From Streptomyces cadmiisoli (GTDB lineage: Bacteria; Actinomycetota; Actinomycetes; Streptomycetales; Streptomycetaceae), in NCBI RefSeq assembly GCF_003261055.1, contig NZ_CP030073.1:8060001-8124000 (forward strand): DNA of 64,000 bases, read 5' to 3'. Of this stretch, positions 25,450 to 33,211 are shown piece after piece (the first letter of the stretch is position 1; each line of letters starts with the position of its first letter). A program made the position numbers and the translations under genes. The notes under the pieces are model-generated. The model was not told the origin of the DNA, did not search any database, and was given only the letters and a program-made list of their open reading frames with translations.

Positions 25450-25452
25450 CCG

Positions 25453-26670
25453 ATGTCCTCCCGACTGCCGCTCGAAGGGGTGCGCGTCGCCGACTTCACC
25501 TGGGTCGGTGCCGGGCCCTTCCTGACCAAACCGCTCGCCGACCACGGCGCCGACGTCATCAAGATCGAATCACGGACCCGCACGGACCCCATCCGCAGCA
25601 TGGCGCCGTTCCGCGACGGCCGCCCCGGCCCGAACCGCAGCGGCTACTTCGCCAACCGCAATTCGAGCAAGCGCTCCGTCTGCCTGGACCTCAAGTCCCC
25701 TCGGGGCAAGGAACTGGCGCTCGACCTGATGGCCAGGAGCGACGTCGTCGCCAGCAACTTCACACCCGGCACCATGGACCGGCTCGGGCTGGGCTACCAG
25801 GACGCCGTCGCGGTGAAGCCGGACATCGTGTACCTCGAAATGCCCATGCAGGGAAACACCGGGCCGCACCGGGACTTTCGCGGTTACGGCCTGACCATCG
25901 CGGCGGCCGGCGGGCTGCTGGGTCTCACCGGCCACCCCGAGCGGCCGCCGGTCGGAACGGGGACCAACTACCCCGACCACGTGCCCAACCCCCTGCACGC
26001 CGCCGTCGCGGTACTCGCGGCTCTGCGCCGCCGGCGCCGGACCGGCCAGGGCCAGTACATCGAGCTCGCGCAACTGGAGTCGACCACCAACGTCATCGGC
26101 CCCGCGCTGCTGGCGGCGGCGGCCGGCCGGCGCGTCGACCGCTCGGCCAACGAGGACGGCGCCGCAGCCCCGCACGGCGTCTACCCGTGTGCGGGGGAGG
26201 ACCGCTGGTGCGCCGTCGGCGTGTTCACCGACCAGCAGTGGCAGGCCCTGGTCGAGGTGCTCGGCGCTCCGGAATGGGCGGCGAAACCCGGTCACACCAC
26301 GCCGGGCGGCCGCTGGGCGGCCCGACGGGAACTCGACGCGCTCGTCGCCGACGCCACCTCGACCTGGGAAGCGTCGGAACTGGCCGACGCCCTGAGCGCC
26401 GCGGGAGTTCCGGCGGCGGTCGTCAGCGACGCGGCGCAGATCCTCGCGGATCCCCAGCTGAACGCGCGCGACCACTGGAAGACCCTGGAGCACCCCGAGA
26501 TGGGCTCCAGCGTGTACGACAACATCCCCTACCGGCTGTCCGAGACCCCTGGCCACCTTCGCGGGCCGGCCCCTGTGCTGGGCGCCGACACCCGCGACGT
26601 CTGCCTGGACCTGCTGGGACTGACACCGGACGAGTACGAGCACCTCGCAGCACAAGGAGTCGTGGGCTGA
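25453..26670 (+). CDS. Family III CoA-transferase, subunit lacking the catalytic Asp (partner 2)
   Basis: 405 aa CaiB/BaiF-type: LEGVRVADFTWVGAGPFLTKPLADHGADVIKIES (about 7-40), NRNSSKRSVCLDLKSPRGKELALDLMARSDVV, then the active-site segment TGPHRDFRGYGLTIAAAGGLLGL where the expected Asp after Gly-Tyr is Gly. RTGQGQYIELAQLESTTNVI and GADTRDVCLDLLGL complete the fold. Three bases separate it from the partner gene. In the heteromeric BbsEF enzyme one subunit lacks the catalytic Asp and plays a structural role; the same split is inferred here. An alternative is two independent homodimeric transferases, with this one using another residue or inactive. Confidence 0.9.
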   Translation: MSSRLPLEGVRVADFTWVGAGPFLTKPLADHGADVIKIESRTRTDPIRSMAPFRDGRPGPNRSGYFANRNSSKRSVCLDLKSPRGKELALDLMARSDVVASNFTPGTMDRLGLGYQDAVAVKPDIVYLEMPMQGNTGPHRDFRGYGLTIAAAGGLLGLTGHPERPPVGTGTNYPDHVPNPLHAAVAVLAALRRRRRTGQGQYIELAQLESTTNVIGPALLAAAAGRRVDRSANEDGAAAPHGVYPCAGEDRWCAVGVFTDQQWQALVEVLGAPEWAAKPGHTTPGGRWAARRELDALVADATSTWEASELADALSAAGVPAAVVSDAAQILADPQLNARDHWKTLEHPEMGSSVYDNIPYRLSETPGHLRGPAPVLGADTRDVCLDLLGLTPDEYEHLAAQGVVG

Positions 26671-26671
26671 C

Positions 26672-27475
26672 ATGGCCATCGAGACAGAGCGCGCCGGCCG
26701 GACCCTGGTCGTCCGGCTCAACCGCCCGGAAGCGCTGAACGCCCTGGACGTCGAGGCGATGCGCGCCCTCAACCAGGTCCTGCGCGACTTCCGCGACGAC
26801 CCGACGCTCGCCGTCGGCATCATCACCGGCACCGGTGACCGTGCCTTCTGCACGGGCGCGGACCTGAAGAAGACGCTTCCCCCGCAGACCTCCTTCGCAC
26901 AGGCGTACTTCGCGCCCTACGAGCAGAGCGTCGACGACGGTCTGTACGTACGGGCCATCACGCTCAGCGAACTGAACATCGGCAAGCCGCTCATCGCCGC
27001 CGTCAACGGGCACGCGCTGGGGGGCGGAGCCGAGATCGCACTCGACTGCGATCTGCGGATCGCCAGTGAGAACGCCACGTTCGGCCTGCCGGAGGCCCGT
27101 TGGGCGAGTGTGCCCGCGGTGGGCGGGGTCTCCAAGCTGCTGCGCGCGGTCCCGCGGGCCGTGGCGATGAAGATGATCCTCACCGGTGACCGCATCGGCG
27201 CCGAGGAGGCCCACCGCGTCGGCCTCGTCAGCGACCTCGTCCCGGCCGAGGACCTGCTGCCCGCGGCCCTGAAGCTGGCCGACCGGATCACCGCCAACGG
27301 ACCCCTCGCGATCAAGAGCCTGAAGGCTCTCGCCGACCGCACCCAGGACATGCCCCTGACCCAGTCCGTGGCCGTCGAACAACTCCTGTGGGGTGTCCTG
27401 CGAGACACCGACGACCGGGTGGAGGGACGGACCGCTTTCGCCGAGCGGCGTCCCCCCGAGTACCACGGCCGCTGA
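26672..27475 (+). CDS. Enoyl-CoA hydratase (BbsH-like position)
   Basis: 267-aa crotonase-fold protein. The CoA oxyanion region reads GTGDRAFCTGADLKK (about 52-66) and NGHALGGGAEIALDCDLRIAS (about 111-131). Both catalytic glutamates of hydratases are present: GGGAEIA and FGLPEARW. C-terminal PLAIKSLKAL is typical. It would add water to the double bond of the CoA-activated substrate. It starts 2 bases after the CoA-transferase stop codon and precedes the Zn-ribbon/thiolase pair. No acyl-CoA dehydrogenase that would make its substrate is encoded in this operon. Confidence 0.93.
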   Translation: MAIETERAGRTLVVRLNRPEALNALDVEAMRALNQVLRDFRDDPTLAVGIITGTGDRAFCTGADLKKTLPPQTSFAQAYFAPYEQSVDDGLYVRAITLSELNIGKPLIAAVNGHALGGGAEIALDCDLRIASENATFGLPEARWASVPAVGGVSKLLRAVPRAVAMKMILTGDRIGAEEAHRVGLVSDLVPAEDLLPAALKLADRITANGPLAIKSLKALADRTQDMPLTQSVAVEQLLWGVLRDTDDRVEGRTAFAERRPPEYHGR

Positions 27476-27501
27476 AGCGGCCCGAGGAAGGACAAGAACC
27501 C

Positions 27502-27939
27502 ATGTCAGCATCCCCGACACCCGCGGTGGCCCGCCAGGTCGGCGCCGCCTGGACCCAGCAGGACGGTGAGCGCACCACCCTCACCGTCACCGTCTGCCGT
27601 GCCTGCGCCGGCCGCTGGTTCCCGCCCCGCGACACCTGCTCGACCTGCGCCTCCGACGATGTGGAGGACGTCACCAGCGACACCCGCGGCACCGTCTACG
27701 CCTCCAGCGTCGTCAGGACCGCCCCGCGCGGCTTCCAGGCGCCCTACGTGCTGGCGTACGTCGACATCAGCGGTGTCCGCATTCTCGCCCACAGCCCCTC
27801 GTCCGACCGTGCCCTGACCCCCGGCACCGAGGTGGAACTGACGGTCGCACCGATCGCCGACTCCGCCGAAGGCGCGGTCCTGTCCTACGCCGTGACCCCG
27901 ATCGACGACCAGCCCGCACCCACCGGAGAACAGCGATGA
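27502..27939 (+). CDS. DUF35 Zn-ribbon/OB-fold protein (BbsA-like thiolase partner)
   Basis: 145 aa. Rubredoxin-like Zn ribbon CRACAGRWFPPRDTCSTC (about 31-48; two CxxC knuckles) followed by an OB fold (about 60-125: GTVYASSVVRTAPRGFQAPYVLAYVDI). DUF35 proteins pair with thiolase-fold partners; in BbsAB the Zn-finger subunit is an integral part of the thiolase, and in steroid catabolism related proteins partner an aldolase. Its stop overlaps the thiolase start (ATGA), supporting a fixed 1:1 complex. Confidence 0.92.
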   Translation: MSASPTPAVARQVGAAWTQQDGERTTLTVTVCRACAGRWFPPRDTCSTCASDDVEDVTSDTRGTVYASSVVRTAPRGFQAPYVLAYVDISGVRILAHSPSSDRALTPGTEVELTVAPIADSAEGAVLSYAVTPIDDQPAPTGEQR

Positions 27940-29078
27940 AGCCCGTCCATGTCGCCGGCGCCGCCGTCCACCCCTTCGGCAAGCACCGCGACCTCAACGC
28001 GGCCGAGCTCGGCCACCGTGCCGTCCGCGCCCTGCTCGACACGACGGGGATCACCCCGGACGCCGTGGACACCGGTTTCGTCGGCTCGTCCTACGGCGGT
28101 TCCCTGCTGGCCCAGCGGATCCTGCAGCGCGTGGGCGTGTCGGGGCAACCCGTCTTCACCGTGGAGAACGCCTGCGCGAGCGGCGCGTCCGCGGTGCATC
28201 TCGCCTGGCAGGCGGTGGCCTCCGGTGCCGCGCAGGCCGTGATCGCGGTGGGCGCAGAGAACCTGTCGGGCTTCGGCGGGGGCACCTTGCCCCTGACGAC
28301 CAATGACATCGAGATCGAGCAGGGCGTCATCATGCCCGCCGCCTACGCCATGCGCGCCCAGCGCTATCTGCACGACTTCGGTGCCACGGTGGACGATCTG
28401 ACCGCGGTCTCCGTGAAGAACCGGGCCAACGGCGCCGACAACGAGCGGGCGCACTTCCAGCGCGAGATCTCCGCACAGGACGTCGCCGAGTCCCGGCCCG
28501 TCGCCGACCCGCTCCGCCTGCTGCACTGCTGCCCCAACAGCGACGGCGCCGCCGCGGTGCTGCTGTGCTCCGAGGAGTTCGCCGCGCAGCTGGACACGCC
28601 GAGCGTCCGGCTCCGCGCCAGCGTGGTCCGCTCCGGCACCTTCCACACCCAGTACCGGGACATGACATGGCCCGACATCACCGAGCGCACCGCGAAGGCG
28701 GCCTACGCGATGGCGGGACTGGGCCCGGCCGACCTCGACCTGGTCGAGCTGCACGACGCCTTCAGCATCGCCGAGCTCCTGCACTCCGAGGCGCTCGGCC
28801 TCGTCGAGCGCGGCAAGGCGTACCAGGCCGTGCGCGACGGTGAGTTCGACCGGCACGGCCGGGTCGCGGTCAGCCCGAGCGGCGGCCTGATGTCCCGCGG
28901 CCACCCGGTGGGCGCCACCGGAACCACCCAGATCTGCGAGGCGTACTGGCAGCTCACCGGCCAGGCGGGCGCGTTGCAGGTGCCCGGCGCCTCCGTGGCG
29001 CTCACCCATGTGACGGGTGGCGGCATCTTCGGTGTCGACAACGGTGCTTGCTCCGTGCACATCCTCACCGCCGACTGA
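27936..29078 (+). CDS. Thiolase/lipid-transfer-type acetyl-CoA acyltransferase (BbsB-like)
   Basis: 380 aa. Nucleophile Cys in VENACASGASAV (near residue 85) and active-site His in MSRGHPVGATG (near 328) are present. The C-terminal CxG motif of ordinary thiolases is replaced by HVTGGGIF, as in SCP2/lipid-transfer-like thiolases and in Zn-finger-partnered enzymes. It probably cleaves a 3-oxoacyl-CoA with CoA, producing succinyl-CoA and/or an acyl-CoA if the route parallels Bbs. It is coupled to the DUF35 gene upstream; two SDR genes follow. Confidence 0.9.
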   Translation: MKPVHVAGAAVHPFGKHRDLNAAELGHRAVRALLDTTGITPDAVDTGFVGSSYGGSLLAQRILQRVGVSGQPVFTVENACASGASAVHLAWQAVASGAAQAVIAVGAENLSGFGGGTLPLTTNDIEIEQGVIMPAAYAMRAQRYLHDFGATVDDLTAVSVKNRANGADNERAHFQREISAQDVAESRPVADPLRLLHCCPNSDGAAAVLLCSEEFAAQLDTPSVRLRASVVRSGTFHTQYRDMTWPDITERTAKAAYAMAGLGPADLDLVELHDAFSIAELLHSEALGLVERGKAYQAVRDGEFDRHGRVAVSPSGGLMSRGHPVGATGTTQICEAYWQLTGQAGALQVPGASVALTHVTGGGIFGVDNGACSVHILTAD

Positions 29079-29091
29079 AAGGCCCAGTTCG

Positions 29092-29715
29092 ATGTCCGCC
29101 CCACTCACCTCCCGTCGCGCCCTCGTCCTGGACCCGGCCGGCACCGCCACGGCGAGCGCCATCACGACCCGTCTGAAGTCGGCGGGTCACGTCGTCGAGA
29201 CCCACGCGGTCTTCGCCGATCCCACCGGCCCGGTCGACGCGTTCGTCTACGAACCCGGCCTCCTGGACGGCACACCCACCCGCAACTCCGCCGAGCGGCT
29301 GCTCACCGTCGTGTCACGGCTGACCCCCTTCCTGCGCACACCCGAGGAGGGCGGGTCCCGGATCGTGGTCGTCGCGAGCCGTGACGGCCTCGGCTGGCCG
29401 AGCCGGCCGGAACTGGCGGCGCAGAGCGGTGCGCTCGTCTCCGCGGCACGCAGCCTCGCGCTGCAGCTGGGCCGTACGGGCACCACGGTGAACGTGGTCT
29501 CCGCGCTGCCCCCGCAGGGCAGTCCCCTGCGCGCGGCCGGACGCCCCGAGAACACGCACCTGTACGAGCCCGAGGCGCTGACCCCGCAGCCGGTCACCGT
29601 GGACGACATCGCGGAGACCACCGCCTTCTTCCTGGACTCCCGCAGCGGCTACATCACCGGCCAGGTGCTCAACTGCTGCGGCGGCGCGAGTCTTCTGTCG
29701 AGCCTCTCCGTCTAG
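29092..29715 (+). CDS. Degenerate SDR-fold protein, probable non-catalytic partner (BbsC-like)
   Basis: 207 aa, shorter than classical SDRs. It keeps the overall fold pattern (RALVLDPAG strand, SRIVVVASRDGLG in place of the Ser strand, a helix with SAARSLALQLGRTGTTVNVV, C-terminal SGYITGQVLNCCGG). The nucleotide-binding TGxxxGxG reads DPAGTATAS, NNAG is missing, and YxxxK reads LAAQS, so neither cofactor binding nor catalysis is expected. An intact SDR follows 32 bases later. In the toluene pathway the BbsCD dehydrogenase is a heteromer of an inactive BbsC and an active BbsD subunit; this pair looks the same. Confidence 0.82.
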   Translation: MSAPLTSRRALVLDPAGTATASAITTRLKSAGHVVETHAVFADPTGPVDAFVYEPGLLDGTPTRNSAERLLTVVSRLTPFLRTPEEGGSRIVVVASRDGLGWPSRPELAAQSGALVSAARSLALQLGRTGTTVNVVSALPPQGSPLRAAGRPENTHLYEPEALTPQPVTVDDIAETTAFFLDSRSGYITGQVLNCCGGASLLSSLSV

Positions 29716-29747
29716 GACCCACCATGATCAATACCGAAGGACACACC

Positions 29748-30506
29748 ATGGATCTCGACGGACAGGTCGCGGTGGTCACCGGCGGAGCCAGCGGCATCGG
29801 CTGGGCCATCGCCCGCGACTTCGCCGCAGCCGGCGCGAAGGTGGCGATAGCCGACATCGACGAGGAACGGGCCCGGACCGCGGCCCGGGAGATCGCCGAC
29901 ACCGGTGCCACGGCCGTCGGGCTGCCCGTCGACGTCAGCTCGCGCGCGGCGGTCACCGGACTGTTCGCCGCGGTCGACGCGCAACTCGGCCCGGTGGACA
30001 TCCTCGTCAACAACGCGGGCATCAGCGTCGACCGGGGAGTCCGCCGCATCACGGACGAGGAGTGGGACCGGACGCAGGCCATCAACCAGACCGGCGTGTT
30101 CCTGTGCAGCCAGGCCGCGGCCGGCTCCATGATCCCCCGTCGTACCGGGCGCATCATCAACATCGCCTCCCGGGCCTGGCTCGGCTGGTACGGGCAGCTC
30201 GCCTACGCCACCTCCAAGGGCGGCGTGGTCTCCGCCACACGGTCCCTCGCCATCGAGCTGGCGAAGTACGGCATCACCGTGAACTGCCTGGCGCCCGGAC
30301 TGATCGACACACCGCTGCTGCGCCGGGAACCGCAGGAGGTCATGGACCGGCTCCTGACGGCACAGCCCATGGGGACGATCGGTGCCCCGGCCGACGTCGC
30401 CTGGGCCGCCCACTACTTCGCGGGTCCCGCCAGCCGTGCCGTCACCGGTCAGGTGATGTACGTCTGCGGCGGCAAGAGCCTCTACGCCCAACCGGCCAGG
30501 GGCTGA
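29748..30506 (+). CDS. SDR dehydrogenase, active subunit (BbsD-like 3-hydroxyacyl-CoA dehydrogenase)
   Basis: 252 aa classical SDR: VTGGASGIGWAIA (about 11-23), Asp near 37 (IADIDEER) favouring NAD, NNAGIS (about 87-92), catalytic Ser in NIASRAWLG, YATSKGGVV (Tyr about 152, Lys about 156), and the C-terminal AVTGQVMYVCGGKSL. It would oxidise the 3-hydroxyacyl-CoA made by the hydratase. ATG at 29748 has GAAGGA 6 bases upstream; ATG at 29724 (eight residues longer) is possible. It is the last gene of the operon; a strong hairpin follows at 30659. Confidence 0.93.
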   Translation: MDLDGQVAVVTGGASGIGWAIARDFAAAGAKVAIADIDEERARTAAREIADTGATAVGLPVDVSSRAAVTGLFAAVDAQLGPVDILVNNAGISVDRGVRRITDEEWDRTQAINQTGVFLCSQAAAGSMIPRRTGRIINIASRAWLGWYGQLAYATSKGGVVSATRSLAIELAKYGITVNCLAPGLIDTPLLRREPQEVMDRLLTAQPMGTIGAPADVAWAAHYFAGPASRAVTGQVMYVCGGKSLYAQPARG

Positions 30507-30639
30507 ACCGGCCGGCACGCCGAGGGCAGTTCGACGATGCCTGTGCGGCGTGTCCTCGATCTCCGGTTCATTTCGTTCTCCCCGTTCTCCCGTTCTCCTC
30601 GCACCCCGTTTCCGTTCCGGAGACACGGATGAGGATTCG

Positions 30640-30690
30640 GTGTTCCGGAACACGGCCCGGCCGTGTGCGGACTTCGGTCCGTGCGCGGCC
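30640..30690 (+). terminator. Palindrome plus UUCG-loop terminator hairpin after the bbs-like operon
   Basis: GTGTTCCGGAACAC (30640-30653) is a perfect 14-base palindrome. Directly after it, 30659-30672 pairs with 30677-30690 over 14 positions (three G-U in RNA) closed by a TTCG tetraloop inside CGGAC-TTCG-GTCCG, a very stable terminator shape. The remaining bases from 30507 to 30841 show no supportable gene. Confidence 0.7.
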
Positions 30691-30841
30691 GGGCCGCTCC
30701 GTTCGGCGGCCGCCCGTGCCGTCTGCCGCCGTTCGTCTGTGATGAGGCCAACAGAAAGCGGAGGGGTGCCTCGGGTTATTGTGGCCGAGTGAATATGAGG
30801 TACCCCTCGATTTCATTGCTCCCTTCGACGGGAGCGATCCG

Positions 30842-31486
30842 GTGAGCTCGGTCGGCATACGCCCTCGTCGAGTGCGTCACCGGACGGAACCCGACCCCGG
30901 ACCGACGCGGGAGACGGCCGTGCGGCGGCCGGCCCGCGACGCCGCGGCGGCAGCGGGCGCCGCCCTGATCCCCGCAGTGCTCCTGGCCATGAACGGGAAC
31001 CCGGCGGTCTCCGCCGTCCAGACCGTCGCCCACTGGCCCCTGATGGCACTGACCCTGTTCTGGACGGCCCAGCGGCGCCAGGACCTCTACGCCCGCGGCG
31101 CCCTGGCCCTGCTGCTGGCCAGCGCCGCGGGCTTCGGCGTCTTCGCCTCGACCCGGCCGTGGTCGCCGCATGAGACAGCGCTCATCGAGGGCTATCTGGA
31201 CATGCCCGGTGTGCGAGCGAGCTGGTACGTGCTGACGGCACTCGTGCTGGGCGCCGCCGTCACGGCGGCCTGGGCCCGTGCCGCTGTCGTGGCGGTGATC
31301 GCGCTGGTCGTCGCCTCGGCGGCGCTCACCGCGGAACGCCCAGTGCTCGGCGCACTGCTGGCCGGTGGCGTGCCGGTGCTGGCCTGGCAGGCCACGGCGC
31401 TCCTGCCTGACCGGCGTCCCGACCGCAGGCACGCCCGCGGCGCGTCGCCCGGCGCGGACTCCACGGCGCACCGGCAGGTGGACTGA
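30842..31486 (+). CDS. Small integral membrane protein of unknown function
   Basis: About 214 aa beginning at GTG 30842 with GGGAG 7 bases upstream; a GTG at 30779 is in frame but has a poorer site. The first 45 residues are Arg-rich and cytoplasmic-like. Hydrophobic segments follow: AAAAAGAALIPAVLLAM, ALALLLASAAGFGVFA, YVLTALVLGAAVTAAW, AVVAVIALVVASAAL and VLGALLAGGVPVLAW. No catalytic motif is recognised. It ends 2 bases before a DedA-family gene, so the two may be co-transcribed. Confidence 0.6.
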   Translation: MSSVGIRPRRVRHRTEPDPGPTRETAVRRPARDAAAAAGAALIPAVLLAMNGNPAVSAVQTVAHWPLMALTLFWTAQRRQDLYARGALALLLASAAGFGVFASTRPWSPHETALIEGYLDMPGVRASWYVLTALVLGAAVTAAWARAAVVAVIALVVASAALTAERPVLGALLAGGVPVLAWQATALLPDRRPDRRHARGASPGADSTAHRQVD

Positions 31487-31488
31487 CC

Positions 31489-32136
31489 ATGGACCTCGAC
31501 GCCCTGATCGAAGCGGCCGGCTGGTGGTCGTATCTCATCGTGTTCGCCGTGACGGTCGGCGAGACCAGTGCCTTCGTCGGCCTGCTGGTTCCCGGTGAGA
31601 CCGTCATCCTCCTCGCCGCCGCTCTCGCCGGCCGGGGCGACCTCGATCCGGTGGCTCTCGCCGTCGCCGTGGTGGCCGGGGGCATCCTCGGTGACAACGC
31701 CGGGTACGCGCTGGGCCGCCGGTGCCGTCGACGTCCGAGGAAGGCACGACGGCCTCGACCCCGTCTGGACCCGCATGTGCGGCGGTCACAGGAGTTCCTG
31801 GTGAGACACGGAGGAACGGCCGTGTTCACCGGCCGGTTCATCGGGTTCGTCCGGGCCTTTCTCCCCTTCGCCGCCGGTGCGTCCGCCACGCCCTACCGCC
31901 GCTTTTTCGTCTTCAGCTCTCTCGCGTCGATCGTGTGGGGGATCGGCAGCGTGCTCCTCGGATACTTCGCGGGCGCGGCCGCCACCGAGTTCCTGCACTC
32001 AGCGGGCCTTCTCAGCGTGCTCGCCGCCGCCGTCGCCGCCTTGGCCATCCTCGCGGGACTGCGGACGTTCAGGCGGCGCCGGCGCTCCGCCGGCGGCGCG
32101 AGTGTCCGTCCGGGTCAGCCGACCGGACCGGGGTAG
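31489..32136 (+). CDS. DedA/VTT-family membrane protein
   Basis: 215 aa. Family features: EtsaFVGLLVPGE re-entrant region (FVGLLVPGETVILLA, about 26-40), GDNAGYALGRR (about 67-77), and the conserved GRFIGFVRAFLPFAAGAS (about 116-133) with the Arg-Pro pattern. The family acts in lipid scrambling and membrane homeostasis. The connecting segment around 75-100 is unusually Arg/Pro-rich for the family, which might hide a local pair of compensating frameshifts, but no alternative frame reads clearly better. Confidence 0.82.
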   Translation: MDLDALIEAAGWWSYLIVFAVTVGETSAFVGLLVPGETVILLAAALAGRGDLDPVALAVAVVAGGILGDNAGYALGRRCRRRPRKARRPRPRLDPHVRRSQEFLVRHGGTAVFTGRFIGFVRAFLPFAAGASATPYRRFFVFSSLASIVWGIGSVLLGYFAGAAATEFLHSAGLLSVLAAAVAALAILAGLRTFRRRRRSAGGASVRPGQPTGPG

Positions 32137-32209
32137 GCCGGCCGCGGACGCCCTCGCGAGCGGCACGCCCGGGAGAACCGCCCGACGGGCATGTCCTAGG
32201 GTGGCCGAC

Positions 32210-32773
32210 GTGACTTCGAAACGTGCGGGTGGTCCTGCAGACTCTTCGACCGGGGCTCCTCAGCTGGAGGAGGAGTTCGGGTTCGCCATCGGTGTGATCT
32301 TCCGTGCGTACGCGAAGGCCGTCGAGGCGACCGTGGCGGACCTGCCCGGTGGCCCGCGGGGCTACTTCATCCTCGCGGCTGCCGTCCGGGGGCAGGCCGG
32401 CAGCCAGCGTGCCATCGCCGATCGGCTCGGCATCGACCGTACGGTGATGACGTATCTGCTCGACGACCTGGAAGAGGCCGGACTCGTCGAACGCAAGCCG
32501 GACCCCGCCGACCGCAGAAGCCGCCACATCGTCGCCACCGAACGGGGCGCGGAACTCTGGGACGAACTGCACTCCCAGGTCGACCGGATCGACCGGCAAC
32601 TGCTCTCCGTCCTGCCCGAGAAGTCGCAAACCGCGTTCCGGGACATGCTCACAGTGATGGCACGAGATGTCGACGCCATCGAACGCACTCTCCTCGGTGA
32701 CCGGGCCGGAGAGCCGAGCGGCCCCGACAAGCCCGTGCGCGCCTCGCGCAGACGAGCCCGCCCCAACGTCTGA
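32210..32773 (+). CDS. MarR-family transcriptional regulator
   Basis: 187 aa. Winged HTH at about 60-125: RAIADRLGIDRTVMTYLLDDLEEAGLVERKPDPADRRSRHIVATERG, which includes the DxRS-type wing. GTG at 32210 follows AGGGTGG; GTG at 32201 is three codons longer. The C-terminal tail is Arg-rich. The direct target is not evident; it follows the DedA gene on the same strand with a 73-base gap and may regulate that pair or itself. Confidence 0.88.
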   Translation: MTSKRAGGPADSSTGAPQLEEEFGFAIGVIFRAYAKAVEATVADLPGGPRGYFILAAAVRGQAGSQRAIADRLGIDRTVMTYLLDDLEEAGLVERKPDPADRRSRHIVATERGAELWDELHSQVDRIDRQLLSVLPEKSQTAFRDMLTVMARDVDAIERTLLGDRAGEPSGPDKPVRASRRRARPNV

Positions 32774-33095
32774 CGCCGCGACCGCCGCGGGGCCGAAGCC
32801 TCGCGTCCCGACGGCGTCGAGGGCAGGGGAGGCCCACTGCGGATACCCGGCCAGGGTGTGCGGGCCCGCGACGAGGCGTTCGACAGCATCCGAGGGGGCC
32901 GGGACACCGAGGAAGCCGGGCCGGTACGCCGCGCCCGCGAGTACCGCTCGGTGCGTGCGACGCGGCGCGGTCCTCGCTCCGTGCGCCGGGTCCCCGGCTG
33001 CGGCCTCAACATCCCCCGACCGTGCCCCGGTCGCCGGCGGCGCACGTGGGCCTGGCCGCATCCTGGCAGCCGGACGCGCGACACGCCGCCCAGTT
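32774..33095. other. Intergenic stretch without a supportable gene
   Basis: About 320 bases between the MarR gene and the dre-like site. The minus strand has a long open frame here (through about 33061) with coding-like but unrecognised residues such as AAYRPGFLGVP; there is no convincing start or homology, so a decayed gene is only a possibility. Confidence 0.3.
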
Positions 33096-33111
33096 GGTGG
33101 TCTAGACCGCC
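33096..33111. promoter_or_regulatory. Putative DasR operator (dre) upstream of the metallophosphoesterase gene
   Basis: GGTGGTCTAGACCGCC contains the full dre core TGGTCTAGACC and is palindromic apart from one base pair. It is centred about 108 bases before the ATG at 33212. The spacing and match suggest GlcNAc/DasR control of this secreted protein; inferred from the known consensus. Confidence 0.65.
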
Positions 33112-33211
33112 TTCATGTGTCGGGTGTTCAGAAACGCTTCGCCCAACGCTTCCCACCGGCGCTCACGATCTTCGACGACGGGTGATGAATCAACGCACTT
33201 GTGGAGATCGT

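Noticed and set aside
22901..30506. Assignment of the operon to anaerobic toluene degradation itself
   Set aside because: No benzylsuccinate synthase or activase genes are seen and no bbsG; only the beta-oxidation part is matched, so the substrate is left open.
31700..31800. Possible pair of compensating frameshifts in the DedA gene (Arg-rich stretch)
   Set aside because: The other two frames do not read more like DedA proteins; the flanking conserved blocks are in one frame, so the gene is kept as intact.
32774..33061. Minus-strand frame with AAYRPGFLGVP considered as a gene
   Set aside because: No ribosome binding site, no recognisable family, and the longer frame runs antisense to the MarR gene.
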